Source: Luedemannella flava
Lineage (GTDB): Bacteria; Actinomycetota; Actinomycetes; Mycobacteriales; Micromonosporaceae
Reading direction: 5' to 3'
Length of the DNA stretch: 64,000 bases
NCBI RefSeq assembly: GCF_039528515.1
Contig: NZ_BAAALT010000008.1
Location: 1 to 64,000, forward strand
The notes beneath the pieces were generated by a model, which was not told the origin of the DNA, searched no databases, and saw only the letters and a list, made by a program, of their open reading frames with translations. The translations under genes were made by a program, and so were the position numbers. Positions 35,270 through 44,172 of this stretch are shown here, piece after piece. Each line of letters begins with the position of its first letter. Positions within the stretch are counted from its first letter, which is position 1.

Positions 35270-35584
35270 GGGGGGTTACTCCAGCGTCGTCGTCATGGAC
35301 ACGAACTGTGACCATGGTGCTTGGCGACGCGCCGAAGATCTGTTTTCAGGGCCGGCACAGGTGCCTCGAACCATCCCGGATCGCGTGGGTTACCGACTCG
35401 TACGTGAGCGTTTTTCCGATTTTTCGGCCATGCCGGATGTGACCTGACTCCCAGATTCCCCTATGAGGTTCGTCACTGCCGGCCGGTAGTTGCGCGGGCA
35501 AGGGCCTTGCGGAATGGGACGCGCGGGCACAGCGGCGCCGTTGTCCGCCCGAGTCCGGCGCGACCTCAACGCAGTGTCAAGACC
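35270..35584. other. 315-bp intergenic region between two M23 peptidase genes
   Basis: It should hold the promoter of the downstream M23 gene (minus strand). Only small structures are visible: a GCAAGG-G-CCTTGC palindrome at 35498-35510 and a TTTTTCCGATTTTTCGG stretch near 35410, unusually AT-rich here. I searched for the conserved core of the c-di-AMP (ydaO) riboswitch that often precedes wall hydrolases in actinobacteria and did not find it. Confidence 0.5.
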
Positions 35585-36307
35585 CTAGGAGATGATGATG
35601 GCGCCGTTGGCGGCTTCGAGGCGGTTGGCGATGTCCACGCCACGCTCCCGCATCCAGCGCATCGGGTCGACGGGCTTGCCGTTGATGTGCACCTCGAAGT
35701 GCAGATGGTCCCCGAATGAGAAGCCCGTGTTGCCCGCCTGCGTGATCGGCGTGCCGGCGTCCACGTGCTGGCCTTCCTTGACCAGCAGCTTCGAGGCGTG
35801 GCAGTACTTCGTGAGGATGCCGTTGCCGTGGTCGATCTCCACGGCGTTGCCACACCCGCCGTTGTACCGCGCGAGGGTGACGGTGCCGGCGTGCACCGCG
35901 TAGACCGGCGTCCCGTACGGCACGGCGAGGTCCAGGCCGGTGTGCATCTCGCCCCAGCGCATCTCGAACAGCGTGGTGATCTCGTACTGCCGGCGGAGCG
36001 GCAGATACCACACATCGGGGGCGGCCTGCTCCACCGTCGAGGCGGGTCCGGCGCGGTCCGCGGCCCGGTTGGCCCGGTCCTGCGCGGCGACGCGGTCCTC
36101 GACGGTCGTGATGCTCGTGGCGGCGGGGTCGACTGAGTAGGCGTCGGTGTGGCTGGGACCCGCGTCGGGGGCGGCTGCGCCCGCGCCGAGTACGACAACA
36201 CCCGCGCCGACGACCGCGGTCGTGACGACGGCCGCATAGCGGCTACGAGGGGGTGTGGGTACGCGACGACGGCCGGTGTAGCGCCCGTCCTGCGCCTTGG
36301 GTTGCAC
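35585..36307 (-). CDS. Second secreted M23-family peptidase
   Basis: A 240-residue protein with an N-terminal hydrophobic segment (about 25-47), a linker, and a LytM domain with HTGLDLAVP near 131 and HLHFEVHING near 209. Unlike its neighbour it lacks the Lys/Ala-rich stalk. GTG 36307 has GGAGGGC upstream. The two M23 genes sit between pcrA and icmB, as M23 genes do in Streptomyces. Confidence 0.88.
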   Translation of the reverse strand: MQPKAQDGRYTGRRRVPTPPRSRYAAVVTTAVVGAGVVVLGAGAAAPDAGPSHTDAYSVDPAATSITTVEDRVAAQDRANRAADRAGPASTVEQAAPDVWYLPLRRQYEITTLFEMRWGEMHTGLDLAVPYGTPVYAVHAGTVTLARYNGGCGNAVEIDHGNGILTKYCHASKLLVKEGQHVDAGTPITQAGNTGFSFGDHLHFEVHINGKPVDPMRWMRERGVDIANRLEAANGAIIIS

Positions 36308-36435
36308 ACGCCCTCCGTCTCGTCGGACACGTGAGCACTGTGTGTCACGGGTGTACGGGAGTTGCCTCCACGCACACCGCTCGACACGGTAGCGAACAGG
36401 TGCCCGTCGTCACAAGCTGGCACGCGGGCGACCAA

Positions 36436-36453
36436 ACGGTTACAGACGGTTAC
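36436..36453. promoter_or_regulatory. ACGGTTAC direct repeat with 10-bp period
   Basis: ACGGTTAC occurs at 36436-36443 and 36446-36453 in the divergent region between the M23 gene and icmB. One-turn spacing suggests a protein binding site. Confidence 0.35.
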
Positions 36454-36513
36454 GGTCGTGCCGGGGCGGGGAGCTGCGCACACGTGGGGAAGCCAAGAAG
36501 CGCGGCGGCGCGT

Positions 36514-36535
36514 TAGCGTAGTTTCCTGAGGAAAC
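36514..36535 (+). promoter_or_regulatory. Probable icmB promoter -10 and leader inverted repeat
   Basis: TAGCGT (36514-36519) is a good -10 box. GTTTCC-TGA-GGAAAC (36521-36535) would form a small hairpin at the start of the transcript, followed by AGGAGG and ATG 36550. Confidence 0.45.
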
Positions 36536-36549
36536 GTTCAGGAGGTTTC

Positions 36550-36960
36550 ATGAGCGAGCAGCAGCGGATCCGGGTCGTCATCGCGAAGCCGGGCCTGGAC
36601 GGCCACGATCGCGGGGCCAAGGTCGTGGCCCGGGCGCTGCGGGACGCGGGCATGGAGGTCATCTACACCGGCCTCCATCAGACCCCGGACCAGATCGTCG
36701 CGACGGCCATCCAGGAGGACGCGGACGTCGTGGGGCTGTCGGTGCTGTCCGGCGCGCACATGACGCAGTTCCGCCGGGTCGTCGAGCTGCTGCGCGAGCA
36801 GGGCGCCGAGGACATCGTGGTGTTCGGCGGCGGCATCATCCCCGACGCGGACATCCCCGAGCTGACCGAGATGGGCGTCGCCAAGATCTTCACCCCCGGC
36901 GCCTCCACCCAGGCGATCGTCGACTGGGTCCGCGCCAACGTCCCCACCGCCGTCGCCTAA
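36550..36960 (+). CDS. icmB: Cobalamin-binding small subunit of an acyl-CoA mutase, IcmB-like
   Basis: A 136-residue B12-binding domain protein. The DxHxxG motif is in KPGLDGHDRGAKV, whose His supplies the lower cobalt ligand. SVLSGAH and VVFGGGIIPDAD complete the binding fold. Length and location (between pcrA/M23 genes and sucCD) match isobutyryl-CoA mutase small subunit IcmB of streptomycetes, which needs a separately encoded large subunit; none is in this window. It could serve another mutase. Confidence 0.85.
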   Translation: MSEQQRIRVVIAKPGLDGHDRGAKVVARALRDAGMEVIYTGLHQTPDQIVATAIQEDADVVGLSVLSGAHMTQFRRVVELLREQGAEDIVVFGGGIIPDADIPELTEMGVAKIFTPGASTQAIVDWVRANVPTAVA

Positions 36961-37415
36961 CGCCCGTCCGATGCGGCAAAGTCACAACTCTGCTGGCTAT
37001 CCGGCTCCGGGTAACCGGCAAAGTTGCGACTTTGCCGGTTTGGGTGCGGGGGGGTGGGCGCGCGAAGTGAGAGGCCGGACGCACCCCTCACACGTCCGGC
37101 CTCTCTATGCACGATGCCCCGCCGCCACCCCTCGACCGACAGGGCATCGGCCGTCTTCGTCGCCGGCTTCGATCTCCGCCACCGACATCACACTCAACGA
37201 CGCCTGACGGAGCCGGTTACGCGGTTTGTCGGATTTCGGCTTCCCGGCGCGGGAAACCTGCCCACGCGGTCGCCGCCTGGTGTGGACTTGGGGTGTGCGC
37301 TTGGGCACAGGACGTGCCTGCCGGGATGCGCGCGGTGTCCGGCTCGCTAGGCTGCGGGACGATAAGGCCCGCCCGAAAAAGTGAGCGGCGCGTATACGTC
37401 AGCGAAGAGGTTTAC
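36961..37415. other. 455-bp intergenic region with two hairpins before sucC
   Basis: Holds a perfect 12-bp stem at 37013-37040 (AACCGGCAAAGT / ACTTTGCCGGTT, loop TGCG), with a degraded similar motif (GCAAAGTCACAACTCTGC) just upstream. A second 11-bp hairpin at 37070-37104 (AGAGGCCGGAC / GTCCGGCCTCT) is probably the icmB terminator. The last 300 bases show no convincing gene; the sucC promoter should lie there. Confidence 0.6.
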
Positions 37416-38594
37416 GTGGACCTGTACGAATACCAGGGACGCGAGCTGTTCGACCGGCACGGCCTGCCGGTTCTGGACGGCGGCGTCGCCACGACCCCGG
37501 CCGAGGCCCGCGAGATCGCGGAGCGTCTGGGCGGCCGGGTGGTCGTGAAGGCTCAGGTGAAGGTCGGGGGTCGGGGCAAGGCCGGCGGCGTGAAGCTCGC
37601 CGACGGCGTCGACGAGGCGCAGGCCCGCGCGACCGACATTCTCGGCATGGACATCAAGGGCCACACGGTCCACAAGGTCATGGTCACCACCACGGCGGCC
37701 ATCACCGAGGAGTACTACTTCTCCTACCTGCTCGACCGGGCGAACCGCAGCTTCCTCTGCATCGCCAGCACCGCGGGCGGCATGGAGATCGAGCAGGTCG
37801 CCCACGACGCGCCCGAGAAGGTCGTGAAGCTGCCGATCGACGCCAACAAGGGCGTCGACGAGGCGACCGCGCGCGAGATCGTGACGAAGGCCGCGTTCCC
37901 TGAAGAGGTCGCCGAGCAGATCGTCGAGATCGCCCAGGGCCTGTGGCAGGCGTTCGTGGCCGAGGACGCCACGCTCGTCGAGGTGAACCCGCTGGCCAAG
38001 GTCGACGACGGCAAGGTCCTGCTGCTCGACGCGAAGGTCACCCTCGACGCGAACGCGGACTTCCGCCACCCCGACCACGCCGCGTGGGAGGACAAGTCGG
38101 CGGTCGACCCGCTGGAGCAGGCCGCGAAGGCCAAGGACCTCAACTACGTCAAGCTCGACGGCGAGGTCGGCATCATCGGCAACGGCGCGGGCCTGGTCAT
38201 GTCGACCCTCGACGTGGTCGCGTACGCGGGTGAGGAGTTCGGCGGCGTGAAGCCGGCCAACTTCCTCGACATCGGCGGCGGCGCGAGCGCGGCCGTGATG
38301 GCGAACGGTCTGGAGATCGTCCTGTCGGACCCGGCCGTGAAGAGCGTGTTCGTCAACGTGTTCGGCGGCATCACCGCCTGCGACGCGGTCGCCAACGGCA
38401 TCGTTCAGGCGCTGGCGCTGCTCACCGAGCGCGGCGAGACGGTCGACAAGCCGCTCGTCGTGCGCCTCGACGGCAACAACGCCGAGGAGGGCCGCCGGAT
38501 CCTGGACTCGGCGAACAATCCGCTGGTCGAGCGGGTGGACACTATGGACGGTGCCGCGAAGCGCGCGGCCGAGCTCGCGGCTGCGGGGGTGTGA
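37416..38594 (+). CDS. sucC: Succinyl-CoA synthetase beta subunit
   Basis: A 392-residue ATP-grasp subunit that with SucD interconverts succinyl-CoA and succinate with NDP phosphorylation in the TCA cycle. It begins DLYEYQGRELF and has KAQVKVGGRGKAGGVK, EVNPLAKVDDGK and the C-terminal VFGGITACDAVANGI motifs. GAAGAGG five bases before GTG 37416 fixes the start. Four bases separate its stop from sucD. Confidence 0.95.
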   Translation: MDLYEYQGRELFDRHGLPVLDGGVATTPAEAREIAERLGGRVVVKAQVKVGGRGKAGGVKLADGVDEAQARATDILGMDIKGHTVHKVMVTTTAAITEEYYFSYLLDRANRSFLCIASTAGGMEIEQVAHDAPEKVVKLPIDANKGVDEATAREIVTKAAFPEEVAEQIVEIAQGLWQAFVAEDATLVEVNPLAKVDDGKVLLLDAKVTLDANADFRHPDHAAWEDKSAVDPLEQAAKAKDLNYVKLDGEVGIIGNGAGLVMSTLDVVAYAGEEFGGVKPANFLDIGGGASAAVMANGLEIVLSDPAVKSVFVNVFGGITACDAVANGIVQALALLTERGETVDKPLVVRLDGNNAEEGRRILDSANNPLVERVDTMDGAAKRAAELAAAGV

Positions 38595-38598
38595 CGCA

Positions 38599-39483
38599 AT
38601 GGCTATCTGGCTCACCAGCGAATCCAAGGTGATCGTCCAGGGCATCACCGGCGCCGAGGGCAGCAAGCACGCGGCCCGCATGCTGCGCGCCGGCACGAAC
38701 GTCGTGGGCGGCACGAACCCGCGCAAGGCCGGCCAGAAGGTCGAGCTGGAGGGGCACAGCGTGCCCGTCTTCGGCACGGTGGCCGAGGCGATGGCCGAGG
38801 CGGGCGCCGACGTCAGCGTCATCTTCGTGCCGCCGGCGTTCACCAAGGCAGCCGTCCTGGAGGCGATCGACGCGGAGATCCCGCTCGCCGTCGTCATCAC
38901 CGAGGGCGTCCCGGTGCACGACACCGCGGCGTTCTGGGCGCACGCCGTGGCCACCGGCAACAAGACGCGGATCATCGGCCCCAACTGCCCGGGCATCGCG
39001 AGCCCCGGCGCCTCCAACGCCGGCATCATCCCGGCCGACATCACCGGGTCCGGCCGCATCGGCCTGGTCTCGAAGTCGGGCACGCTGACCTACCAGATGA
39101 TGTACGAGTTGCGCGACATCGGCTTCTCGACGTGCGTCGGCATCGGCGGCGACCCGATCATCGGGACGACCCACATCGACGCCCTGGCGGCGTTCCAGGA
39201 CGATCCCGACACCGACGCGATCGTGATGATCGGCGAGATCGGCGGCGACGCCGAGGAGCGCGCGGCGGACTTCATCAAGGCCAACGTGACCAAGCCGGTC
39301 GTCGGCTACATCGCCGGCTTCACCGCGCCGCCCGGCAAGACGATGGGCCACGCGGGCGCCATCATCTCCGGTTCGGCCGGCACCGCCGACGCGAAGAAGG
39401 CGGCGCTGGAGGCGGTCGGCGTCAAGGTGGGCAAGACCCCCACCGAGACGGCGAACATCATGCGCGCCCTGATGCAGGGTTAG
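38599..39483 (+). CDS. sucD: Succinyl-CoA synthetase alpha subunit
   Basis: A 294-residue subunit with the CoA-binding Rossmann domain (VQGITGAEGSKHA, GGTNPRKAG) and the active-site His that is phosphorylated, in TMGHAGAIISGSAGTA near residue 248. IGPNCPGIASPG is conserved. It forms an operon with sucC and ends at a strong terminator. Confidence 0.96.
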   Translation: MAIWLTSESKVIVQGITGAEGSKHAARMLRAGTNVVGGTNPRKAGQKVELEGHSVPVFGTVAEAMAEAGADVSVIFVPPAFTKAAVLEAIDAEIPLAVVITEGVPVHDTAAFWAHAVATGNKTRIIGPNCPGIASPGASNAGIIPADITGSGRIGLVSKSGTLTYQMMYELRDIGFSTCVGIGGDPIIGTTHIDALAAFQDDPDTDAIVMIGEIGGDAEERAADFIKANVTKPVVGYIAGFTAPPGKTMGHAGAIISGSAGTADAKKAALEAVGVKVGKTPTETANIMRALMQG

Positions 39484-39506
39484 TTCCAAAGAGCTATTCG
39501 CGACGT

Positions 39507-39539
39507 CGGGGCGGCCGGTCGGGATGACCGGTCGCCCCG
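39507..39539 (+). terminator. sucCD terminator
   Basis: CGGGGCG-G-CCGGTC pairs with GACCGG-T-CGCCCCG around a short loop, followed by TCTCTGTTT, shortly after the sucD stop. Confidence 0.75.
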
Positions 39540-39561
39540 ATCTCTGTTTAAGTGAAGGGCG

Positions 39562-40845
39562 ATGCCCGCGCCCACCGACGACGACGCCACCCTCGCCACC
39601 CGCGACACAGTGCCGGTCCCCGCGCCGCGAAGCGAACCCGCGACCAGCGGCGGCACCCGCCGCGTGCCGGCGGCGGCCCGGCGCGTCCGCCACCGGGCGC
39701 CGCTCGCCTTGTCGGCCGCCATCGCGAGCGGCTGGGCGGCTCTCACGTCGTACTCGCTGATGTTCCTTGTGGTCGCGGTGGGTGGGCTCGGGTCCTCGCT
39801 CTCGCTCGCGGACGTGGCGAGGTTCGCCTCCGCCGCGTGGCTGTTGTCGCACGGCGTTCCGCTGACCACCGCGACCGATCACATCTCCCTGGCGCCGCTG
39901 GTGGTCACCGCGCTGTGCGCCTGGCGGGTGGTCCGCGCCGGGGTGCACGCGAGCCGGTCGCAGGGCGGAAACAAGAGCCGGCGGGTACGCACGGCGGTGG
40001 CGGCCGCCGTGGCGGTGGCGATCTGCTACGCGGGCTGGGGGACGCTCATCGCGGCCCTGATGACCGGCCCCGACCTGGCCGCCCACCCGCCCCGCGCGGC
40101 CCTGACCTGTGGCCTGTTCGGGCTGGTCGGGGCGCTCGCCGGGGCGCTGCGGTCCAGCCGGTCGGCGCGGGCGGCCGTGGCCCGGCTGCCGCTGCTGGTC
40201 AAGGACGCCATCCGGGTCGGCGTGGTGGCGGCACTGCTCGTGGTGGCCACGGGCGCGGGCACGGCCGGTCTGGCGCTCGCCGTGCACGGCGGCGACGCCG
40301 TCGACATGCTCGACGGGTTCCAGACGGGCGTGTTCGGCCAGGCCGGGGTCACCCTGGCCTGCCTGGCGTACCTGCCGAACCTCACCGTGTGGGCGACGAG
40401 CTACCTGTTGGGGCCGGGGTTCGTCGTCGGCGTGGGCGCGGCCGTCACGCCGTGGGCCGTGGTGAGCGGACCGCTGCCGGGGCTGCCCATCCTGGCGGCG
40501 CTGCCGTCGGCGCCCGTGTCCGGGCCGTCCGCCGTGCTGGTGGCGGGGCCGCTGGTCGCGGCGGTGTTGGCCAGCGCGCTGGCCACCCGGCGCCGCCTGC
40601 GGGTGTCCGGCTCGCGGGCTGTCCGGCTGCCCATGCTGATCTGGTCGGGGGTGCTGGCCGGGCCGGTGGCCGGGGCGCTGCTCGGGGTGGCCGCATTCGT
40701 CTCGCGCGGCGGGCTCGGCGACGGCCGGATGGCCGAGCTCGGCCCGGTGCCGTGGCTCGTGGCCCTGTGCGCCGCGGGCATCGTCAGCGTGGGCACGGTG
40801 ATCGGCGCCGCCGGCTACCGCGGCGTGCGGCCGCGCGACGACTGA
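39562..40845 (+). CDS. DUF6350-type integral membrane protein
   Basis: A 427-residue protein with about ten hydrophobic segments after a 50-residue basic/Pro-rich cytoplasmic tail. The sequence (ALVVTALCAWRVVRAG, SLSLADVARFASAAW, FVVGVGAAVTPWAVVSGPLPGLP) and the position between sucD and purN match the conserved DUF6350 family of actinobacteria. No catalytic motif is evident and the role is unknown. Confidence 0.75.
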   Translation: MPAPTDDDATLATRDTVPVPAPRSEPATSGGTRRVPAAARRVRHRAPLALSAAIASGWAALTSYSLMFLVVAVGGLGSSLSLADVARFASAAWLLSHGVPLTTATDHISLAPLVVTALCAWRVVRAGVHASRSQGGNKSRRVRTAVAAAVAVAICYAGWGTLIAALMTGPDLAAHPPRAALTCGLFGLVGALAGALRSSRSARAAVARLPLLVKDAIRVGVVAALLVVATGAGTAGLALAVHGGDAVDMLDGFQTGVFGQAGVTLACLAYLPNLTVWATSYLLGPGFVVGVGAAVTPWAVVSGPLPGLPILAALPSAPVSGPSAVLVAGPLVAAVLASALATRRRLRVSGSRAVRLPMLIWSGVLAGPVAGALLGVAAFVSRGGLGDGRMAELGPVPWLVALCAAGIVSVGTVIGAAGYRGVRPRDD

Positions 40846-40866
40846 TCCGCGCCCCGACAACGCGAA

Positions 40867-40894
40867 CGGCGGGCCTCCCGAGGGAGACCCGCCG
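40867..40894. terminator. Hairpin between DUF6350 and CD225 genes
   Basis: CGGCGGG and CCCGCCG arms with an inner CTCC/GGAG pairing, in the gap between two convergent genes. Confidence 0.6.
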
Positions 40895-40914
40895 CCGTGC
40901 AGCCATTGGCTGAC

Positions 40915-41199
40915 TCAGGTGGTGCTCATCATGCTGCCGAGGCCACCGAGCAGGCAGCAGACGATCACGATGGCGTACCACGCCAGACCGATGATGAGGG
41001 CCAGCTTCGACCACTTCTTCGACTCGGCGGCCGCGGCCTGCGCACCCGCGATGTCGCCCTGCTGGACCAGCGGGTTCACCTTGGAAGCGTTGATGATGGC
41101 CGGGATCGCGAGCGGCCAGAAAAGGAAGATGGCGACGATCGACATCGTCATGTTGTTGTCGATCTGCTGAGGTTGGCCGGAGTAACCGGGCTGCACCAT
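40915..41199 (-). CDS. CD225/dispanin-family small membrane protein
   Basis: A 94-residue protein with two membrane segments (SIVAIFLFWPLAIPAIINAS near 19-38 and LALIIGLAWYAIVIVCCLLG near 66-85). The connecting segment carries the CD225 pattern of an Ala-rich amphipathic stretch (GDIAGAQAAAAESKKWSKLA). The family includes eukaryotic interferon-induced transmembrane proteins; bacterial roles are unknown. ATG 41199 follows AAGGAGC. Confidence 0.8.
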   Translation of the reverse strand: MVQPGYSGQPQQIDNNMTMSIVAIFLFWPLAIPAIINASKVNPLVQQGDIAGAQAAAAESKKWSKLALIIGLAWYAIVIVCCLLGGLGSMMSTT

Positions 41200-41282
41200 G
41201 GATGCTCCTTGTGAGGGATGAAGCCGAACTACGGCAGGGTACTAGGCCGGTGCCCGTCCGCACAGTCCCAAAATGGCCACGT

Positions 41283-41288
41283 TAGGCT
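41283..41288 (+). promoter_or_regulatory. -10 element TAGGCT of leaderless purN transcript
   Basis: TAGGCT lies six bases before GTG 41295 with no Shine-Dalgarno sequence. Confidence 0.55.
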
Positions 41289-41294
41289 GCTCGC

Positions 41295-41903
41295 GTGGGG
41301 AAAGCGCGTCTCGTTGTTCTGATCTCCGGCTCCGGCTCCAACCTGCAGGCTCTTATCGACGCCTGCGCCGACCCCGCGTACGGCGCGGAGGTGGTGGCCG
41401 TCGGCGCCGACCGGGACGGCATCGCGGGCCTCGACCGGGCCGCCACGCACGGCATCCCGACCTTCGTCTGCCGGGTCCCTGACTTCGCAAGCAGGGAGGA
41501 CTGGGACGCCGAGCTCACCGCCCGCTGCCAAGCGCACGCTCCGGATCTTGTGGTTTCGGCCGGGTTCCTGAAGCTGGTCGGCAAGGAGTTCCTGACCACC
41601 TTCGCGGGGCGTTACCTCAACACGCACAACGCGCTGCTGCCCGGCTTCCCCGGCATCCACGGCCCGCGCGACGCGCTGGAGTACGGCGTGAAGATCGCCG
41701 GCGCGACCCTGTTCATCGTGGACGACGGCGTGGACACCGGGCCGATCATCGCGCAGGTGGCGGTGCCCGTCCACGACGACGACACCGAGGACACCCTCAC
41801 CGAGCGCATCAAGGACGTCGAGCGCCGACAGCTCGTCGAGTACGTGGGCCGGATGGTCCGCGACGGTTGGACGATCACCGGAAGGAAGGTCACCGTTCCA
41901 TGA
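41295..41903 (+). CDS. purN: Phosphoribosylglycinamide formyltransferase
   Basis: Transfers a formyl group from 10-formyl-THF to GAR, the third step of purine synthesis. The 202-residue protein has the N-terminal VLISGSGSNLQALIDAC phosphate loop and the catalytic segment NTHNALLPGFPGIHG, with DDGVDTGPII containing the catalytic Asp. The usual Pro after NTH is replaced by Asn. Its TGA overlaps the purH ATG as ATGA. Confidence 0.95.
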   Translation: MGKARLVVLISGSGSNLQALIDACADPAYGAEVVAVGADRDGIAGLDRAATHGIPTFVCRVPDFASREDWDAELTARCQAHAPDLVVSAGFLKLVGKEFLTTFAGRYLNTHNALLPGFPGIHGPRDALEYGVKIAGATLFIVDDGVDTGPIIAQVAVPVHDDDTEDTLTERIKDVERRQLVEYVGRMVRDGWTITGRKVTVP

Positions 41904-43459
41904 CCGAGTCCCGCACTCCTATTCGCCGTGCGCTGCTGAGCGTGTGGGACAAGACCGGGCTGGACGAGCTGATCCGCGCGCTCGGCGACGCCGGCGTCGA
42001 GATCGTGTCCACGGGCAACACCGCCGTGCGCGTCGAGGCGCTGGGCTACCCGGTGACCCGCGTCGAGCACCTGACCGGCTTCGCCGAGTGCCTCGACGGT
42101 CGGGTGAAGACGCTGCACCCGAAGGTGCACGCCGGCCTGCTCGCCGACCTGCGGCTGGACTCGCACCGCGAGCAGCTGACCGAGCTGGGCATCGCGCCGT
42201 TCGAGCTGCTGGTGAGCAACCTGTACCCGTTCAGCGAGACCGTCGCCTCCGGCGCCGACGACGACGAGTGCATCGAGAAGATCGACATCGGCGGGCCGGC
42301 CATGGTGCGGGCCGCCGCGAAGAACCACGCCAACGTCGCCGTCGTGACCTCTCCCGACGCGTACCCCATGGTTATCAAGGCCATCGCCGACGGCGGCCTC
42401 ACGCTGCGCGAGCGCCGCGCCCTCGCAGGCCGGGCGTTCGCGGACATCGCGGAGTACGACGTGGCGGTCGCCCGCTGGTGGGCGGGGCACCTGGCGCCCG
42501 CCGAGGACGGTTGGCCCGAGTTCGCGGGTCTGGCGCTGACGAAGAAGGCCGTGCTGCGCTACGGCGAGAACCCGCACCAGGGCGCGGCGCTCTACACCGC
42601 GCCCGACCTGCCGCCGGGCCTGGCCCAGGCCAAGCAGCTGCACGGCAAGGAGATGTCCTACAACAACTACGTCGACGCGGACGCCGCCTGGCGGACCTGC
42701 AACGACTTCGCCGACCCGGCCGTGGCGGTCATCAAGCACGCCAACCCGTGCGGCATCGCGGTCGGCGCCGACGTGGCGCAGGCGCACCGCAAGGCGCACG
42801 CCACCGACCCGGTGTCCGCGTTCGGCGGGGTGATCGCCGTCAACCGGGAGGTCAGCGTCGAGCTGGCCAACCAGGTCGCGGAGATCTTCACCGAGGTGAT
42901 CGTCGCGCCGTCCTACGCGGACGGTGCCGTGGACGTCCTCGCGGGCCGCAAGAACCTGCGGGTGCTCGTCGCGCCGCCGTTCACCCCGACGCCCGCCGAG
43001 GTGCGCGAGATCTCCGGTGGGGTGCTCACCCAGCAGCGCGACCGCATCGACGCCGAGGGCGACGACCCGGCCACCTGGACGCTGGCGACCGGCGAGCCGG
43101 CCGACGAGGCGACGCTGGCCGATCTCGCGTTCGCCTGGCGGGCGGTGCGGGCCGTGAAGTCCAACGCGATCCTGCTCGCGTCCGACGGCGCCGCCGTGGG
43201 CGTGGGCATGGGGCAGGTCAACCGGGTCGACTCCGCGAAGCTCGCGGTGGCCCGGGCGGGTGCCGAGCGGGCGGCCGGCTCGGTGGCCGCGTCCGACGCC
43301 TTCTTCCCGTTCCCGGACGGCCTTGAGGTGCTGCTCGACGCGGGCGTGCGCGCCGTCGTCCAGCCGGGCGGCTCGGTCCGGGACGAGGAGGTCATCGCGG
43401 CCGCCGCCAGGGCCGGCGTGACGATGTACCTGACCGGCACCCGCCACTTCTTCCACTGA
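41900..43459 (+). CDS. purH: Bifunctional AICAR transformylase/IMP cyclohydrolase
   Basis: Catalyses the last two steps to IMP. The 519-residue protein has the MGS-fold cyclohydrolase domain (1-about 145: SVWDKTGLDELIRAL, TLHPKVHAG). The transformylase domain carries RYGENPHQGAALY and the catalytic Lys-His motif IKHANPCGIA, ending DAGVRAVVQPGGSVRD and TGTRHFFH. It is translationally coupled to purN. folD, which makes its folate cofactor, is 8 kb downstream. Confidence 0.97.
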   Translation: MTESRTPIRRALLSVWDKTGLDELIRALGDAGVEIVSTGNTAVRVEALGYPVTRVEHLTGFAECLDGRVKTLHPKVHAGLLADLRLDSHREQLTELGIAPFELLVSNLYPFSETVASGADDDECIEKIDIGGPAMVRAAAKNHANVAVVTSPDAYPMVIKAIADGGLTLRERRALAGRAFADIAEYDVAVARWWAGHLAPAEDGWPEFAGLALTKKAVLRYGENPHQGAALYTAPDLPPGLAQAKQLHGKEMSYNNYVDADAAWRTCNDFADPAVAVIKHANPCGIAVGADVAQAHRKAHATDPVSAFGGVIAVNREVSVELANQVAEIFTEVIVAPSYADGAVDVLAGRKNLRVLVAPPFTPTPAEVREISGGVLTQQRDRIDAEGDDPATWTLATGEPADEATLADLAFAWRAVRAVKSNAILLASDGAAVGVGMGQVNRVDSAKLAVARAGAERAAGSVAASDAFFPFPDGLEVLLDAGVRAVVQPGGSVRDEEVIAAAARAGVTMYLTGTRHFFH

Positions 43460-43469
43460 CGCGCGCCGC

Positions 43470-43503
43470 GGCTGTCCCGCGCCCGCTCAGGTGCAGGACA
43501 GCC
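43470..43503. terminator. Hairpin at the purH/lipoprotein convergence
   Basis: GGCTGTCC pairs with GGACAGCC; the right arm overlaps the last codons of the convergent lipoprotein gene. Confidence 0.5.
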
Positions 43504-44086
43504 GGAACGTCTCCCGGGCGTACGGGGTCATCCTGGCGAGGTCCTTTGTGGTGCTGTCGCAGCCGACGATGCCCACGGCGCGTTCGTTCCAGGTCATGAG
43601 GGTTCCGCTGCCGGTCGTTCCCGCGCACGTGTAGGTGAAGTCGGCGCTGACCCGGTTGACGGCCAGGAAGAGCGCGACCCTTTCGGGGCCGCCCGCGACG
43701 GTCGTGCCCGTGTCGGACAGCGCCTCGCCCGGCAGGGCGAAATGCCGCTCCTCCCGGTCGCGCAGCGACTGGACGAGCGCCTCGACGCTGACGTCCGACG
43801 TCGTGGCGCCGACGACGGGCTGCCAGACGGTGATCGGGACCCAGGGCACCACGTCGCCCTTCTTGACCGTCACCGCCGCCGTGCGCTGGGCGAGCAGGGG
43901 CGTTGTCTCCACGTGCGTCCAGGTGACCCGCGGGTCGGCGCAGGCCGCGGGGGTCACCACCGGGGTGGCGGCGACGGTGGCGGTGCTGGTGGGCGGCGCG
44001 GCCTGGGTGGTGCAGGCGGCGGTCAGGCCCGCGACGCCGACGGCGCACGCCAGTGCGGCCCGGGTCCGGGCAGCTCGCATGATCAT
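43487..44086 (-). CDS. Putative secreted lipoprotein of unknown function
   Basis: A 199-residue protein with a lipoprotein signal ending in LTAAC near residue 22, then a Thr/Ala/Pro-rich spacer and a domain with four Cys. No family was recognised. ATG 44086 has GGAAGGC upstream. It is downstream of another exported protein gene on the same strand, 86 bases away. Confidence 0.65.
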   Translation of the reverse strand: MIMRAARTRAALACAVGVAGLTAACTTQAAPPTSTATVAATPVVTPAACADPRVTWTHVETTPLLAQRTAAVTVKKGDVVPWVPITVWQPVVGATTSDVSVEALVQSLRDREERHFALPGEALSDTGTTVAGGPERVALFLAVNRVSADFTYTCAGTTGSGTLMTWNERAVGIVGCDSTTKDLARMTPYARETFRLSCT

Positions 44087-44172
44087 GTTGCCTTCCGTCC
44101 GCGTGCGCGCCGCCCCCGTGGACGGAGGGACATCCTGACGGGACCTCCCGGCCTCTGTCAAGAAACGGCAGG

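Noticed and set aside
35270..35584. Possible c-di-AMP (ydaO) riboswitch ahead of an M23 peptidase gene
   Set aside because: Neither the conserved GGTGGAGG-type segment nor the CCGTCAGCTAACC-type end of the riboswitch is visible; the region has only small palindromes.
36308..36549. CGTGA-N10-TCACG element as a CRP site
   Set aside because: The half-site spacing is ten bases, not the six of a CRP consensus, so it was not called.
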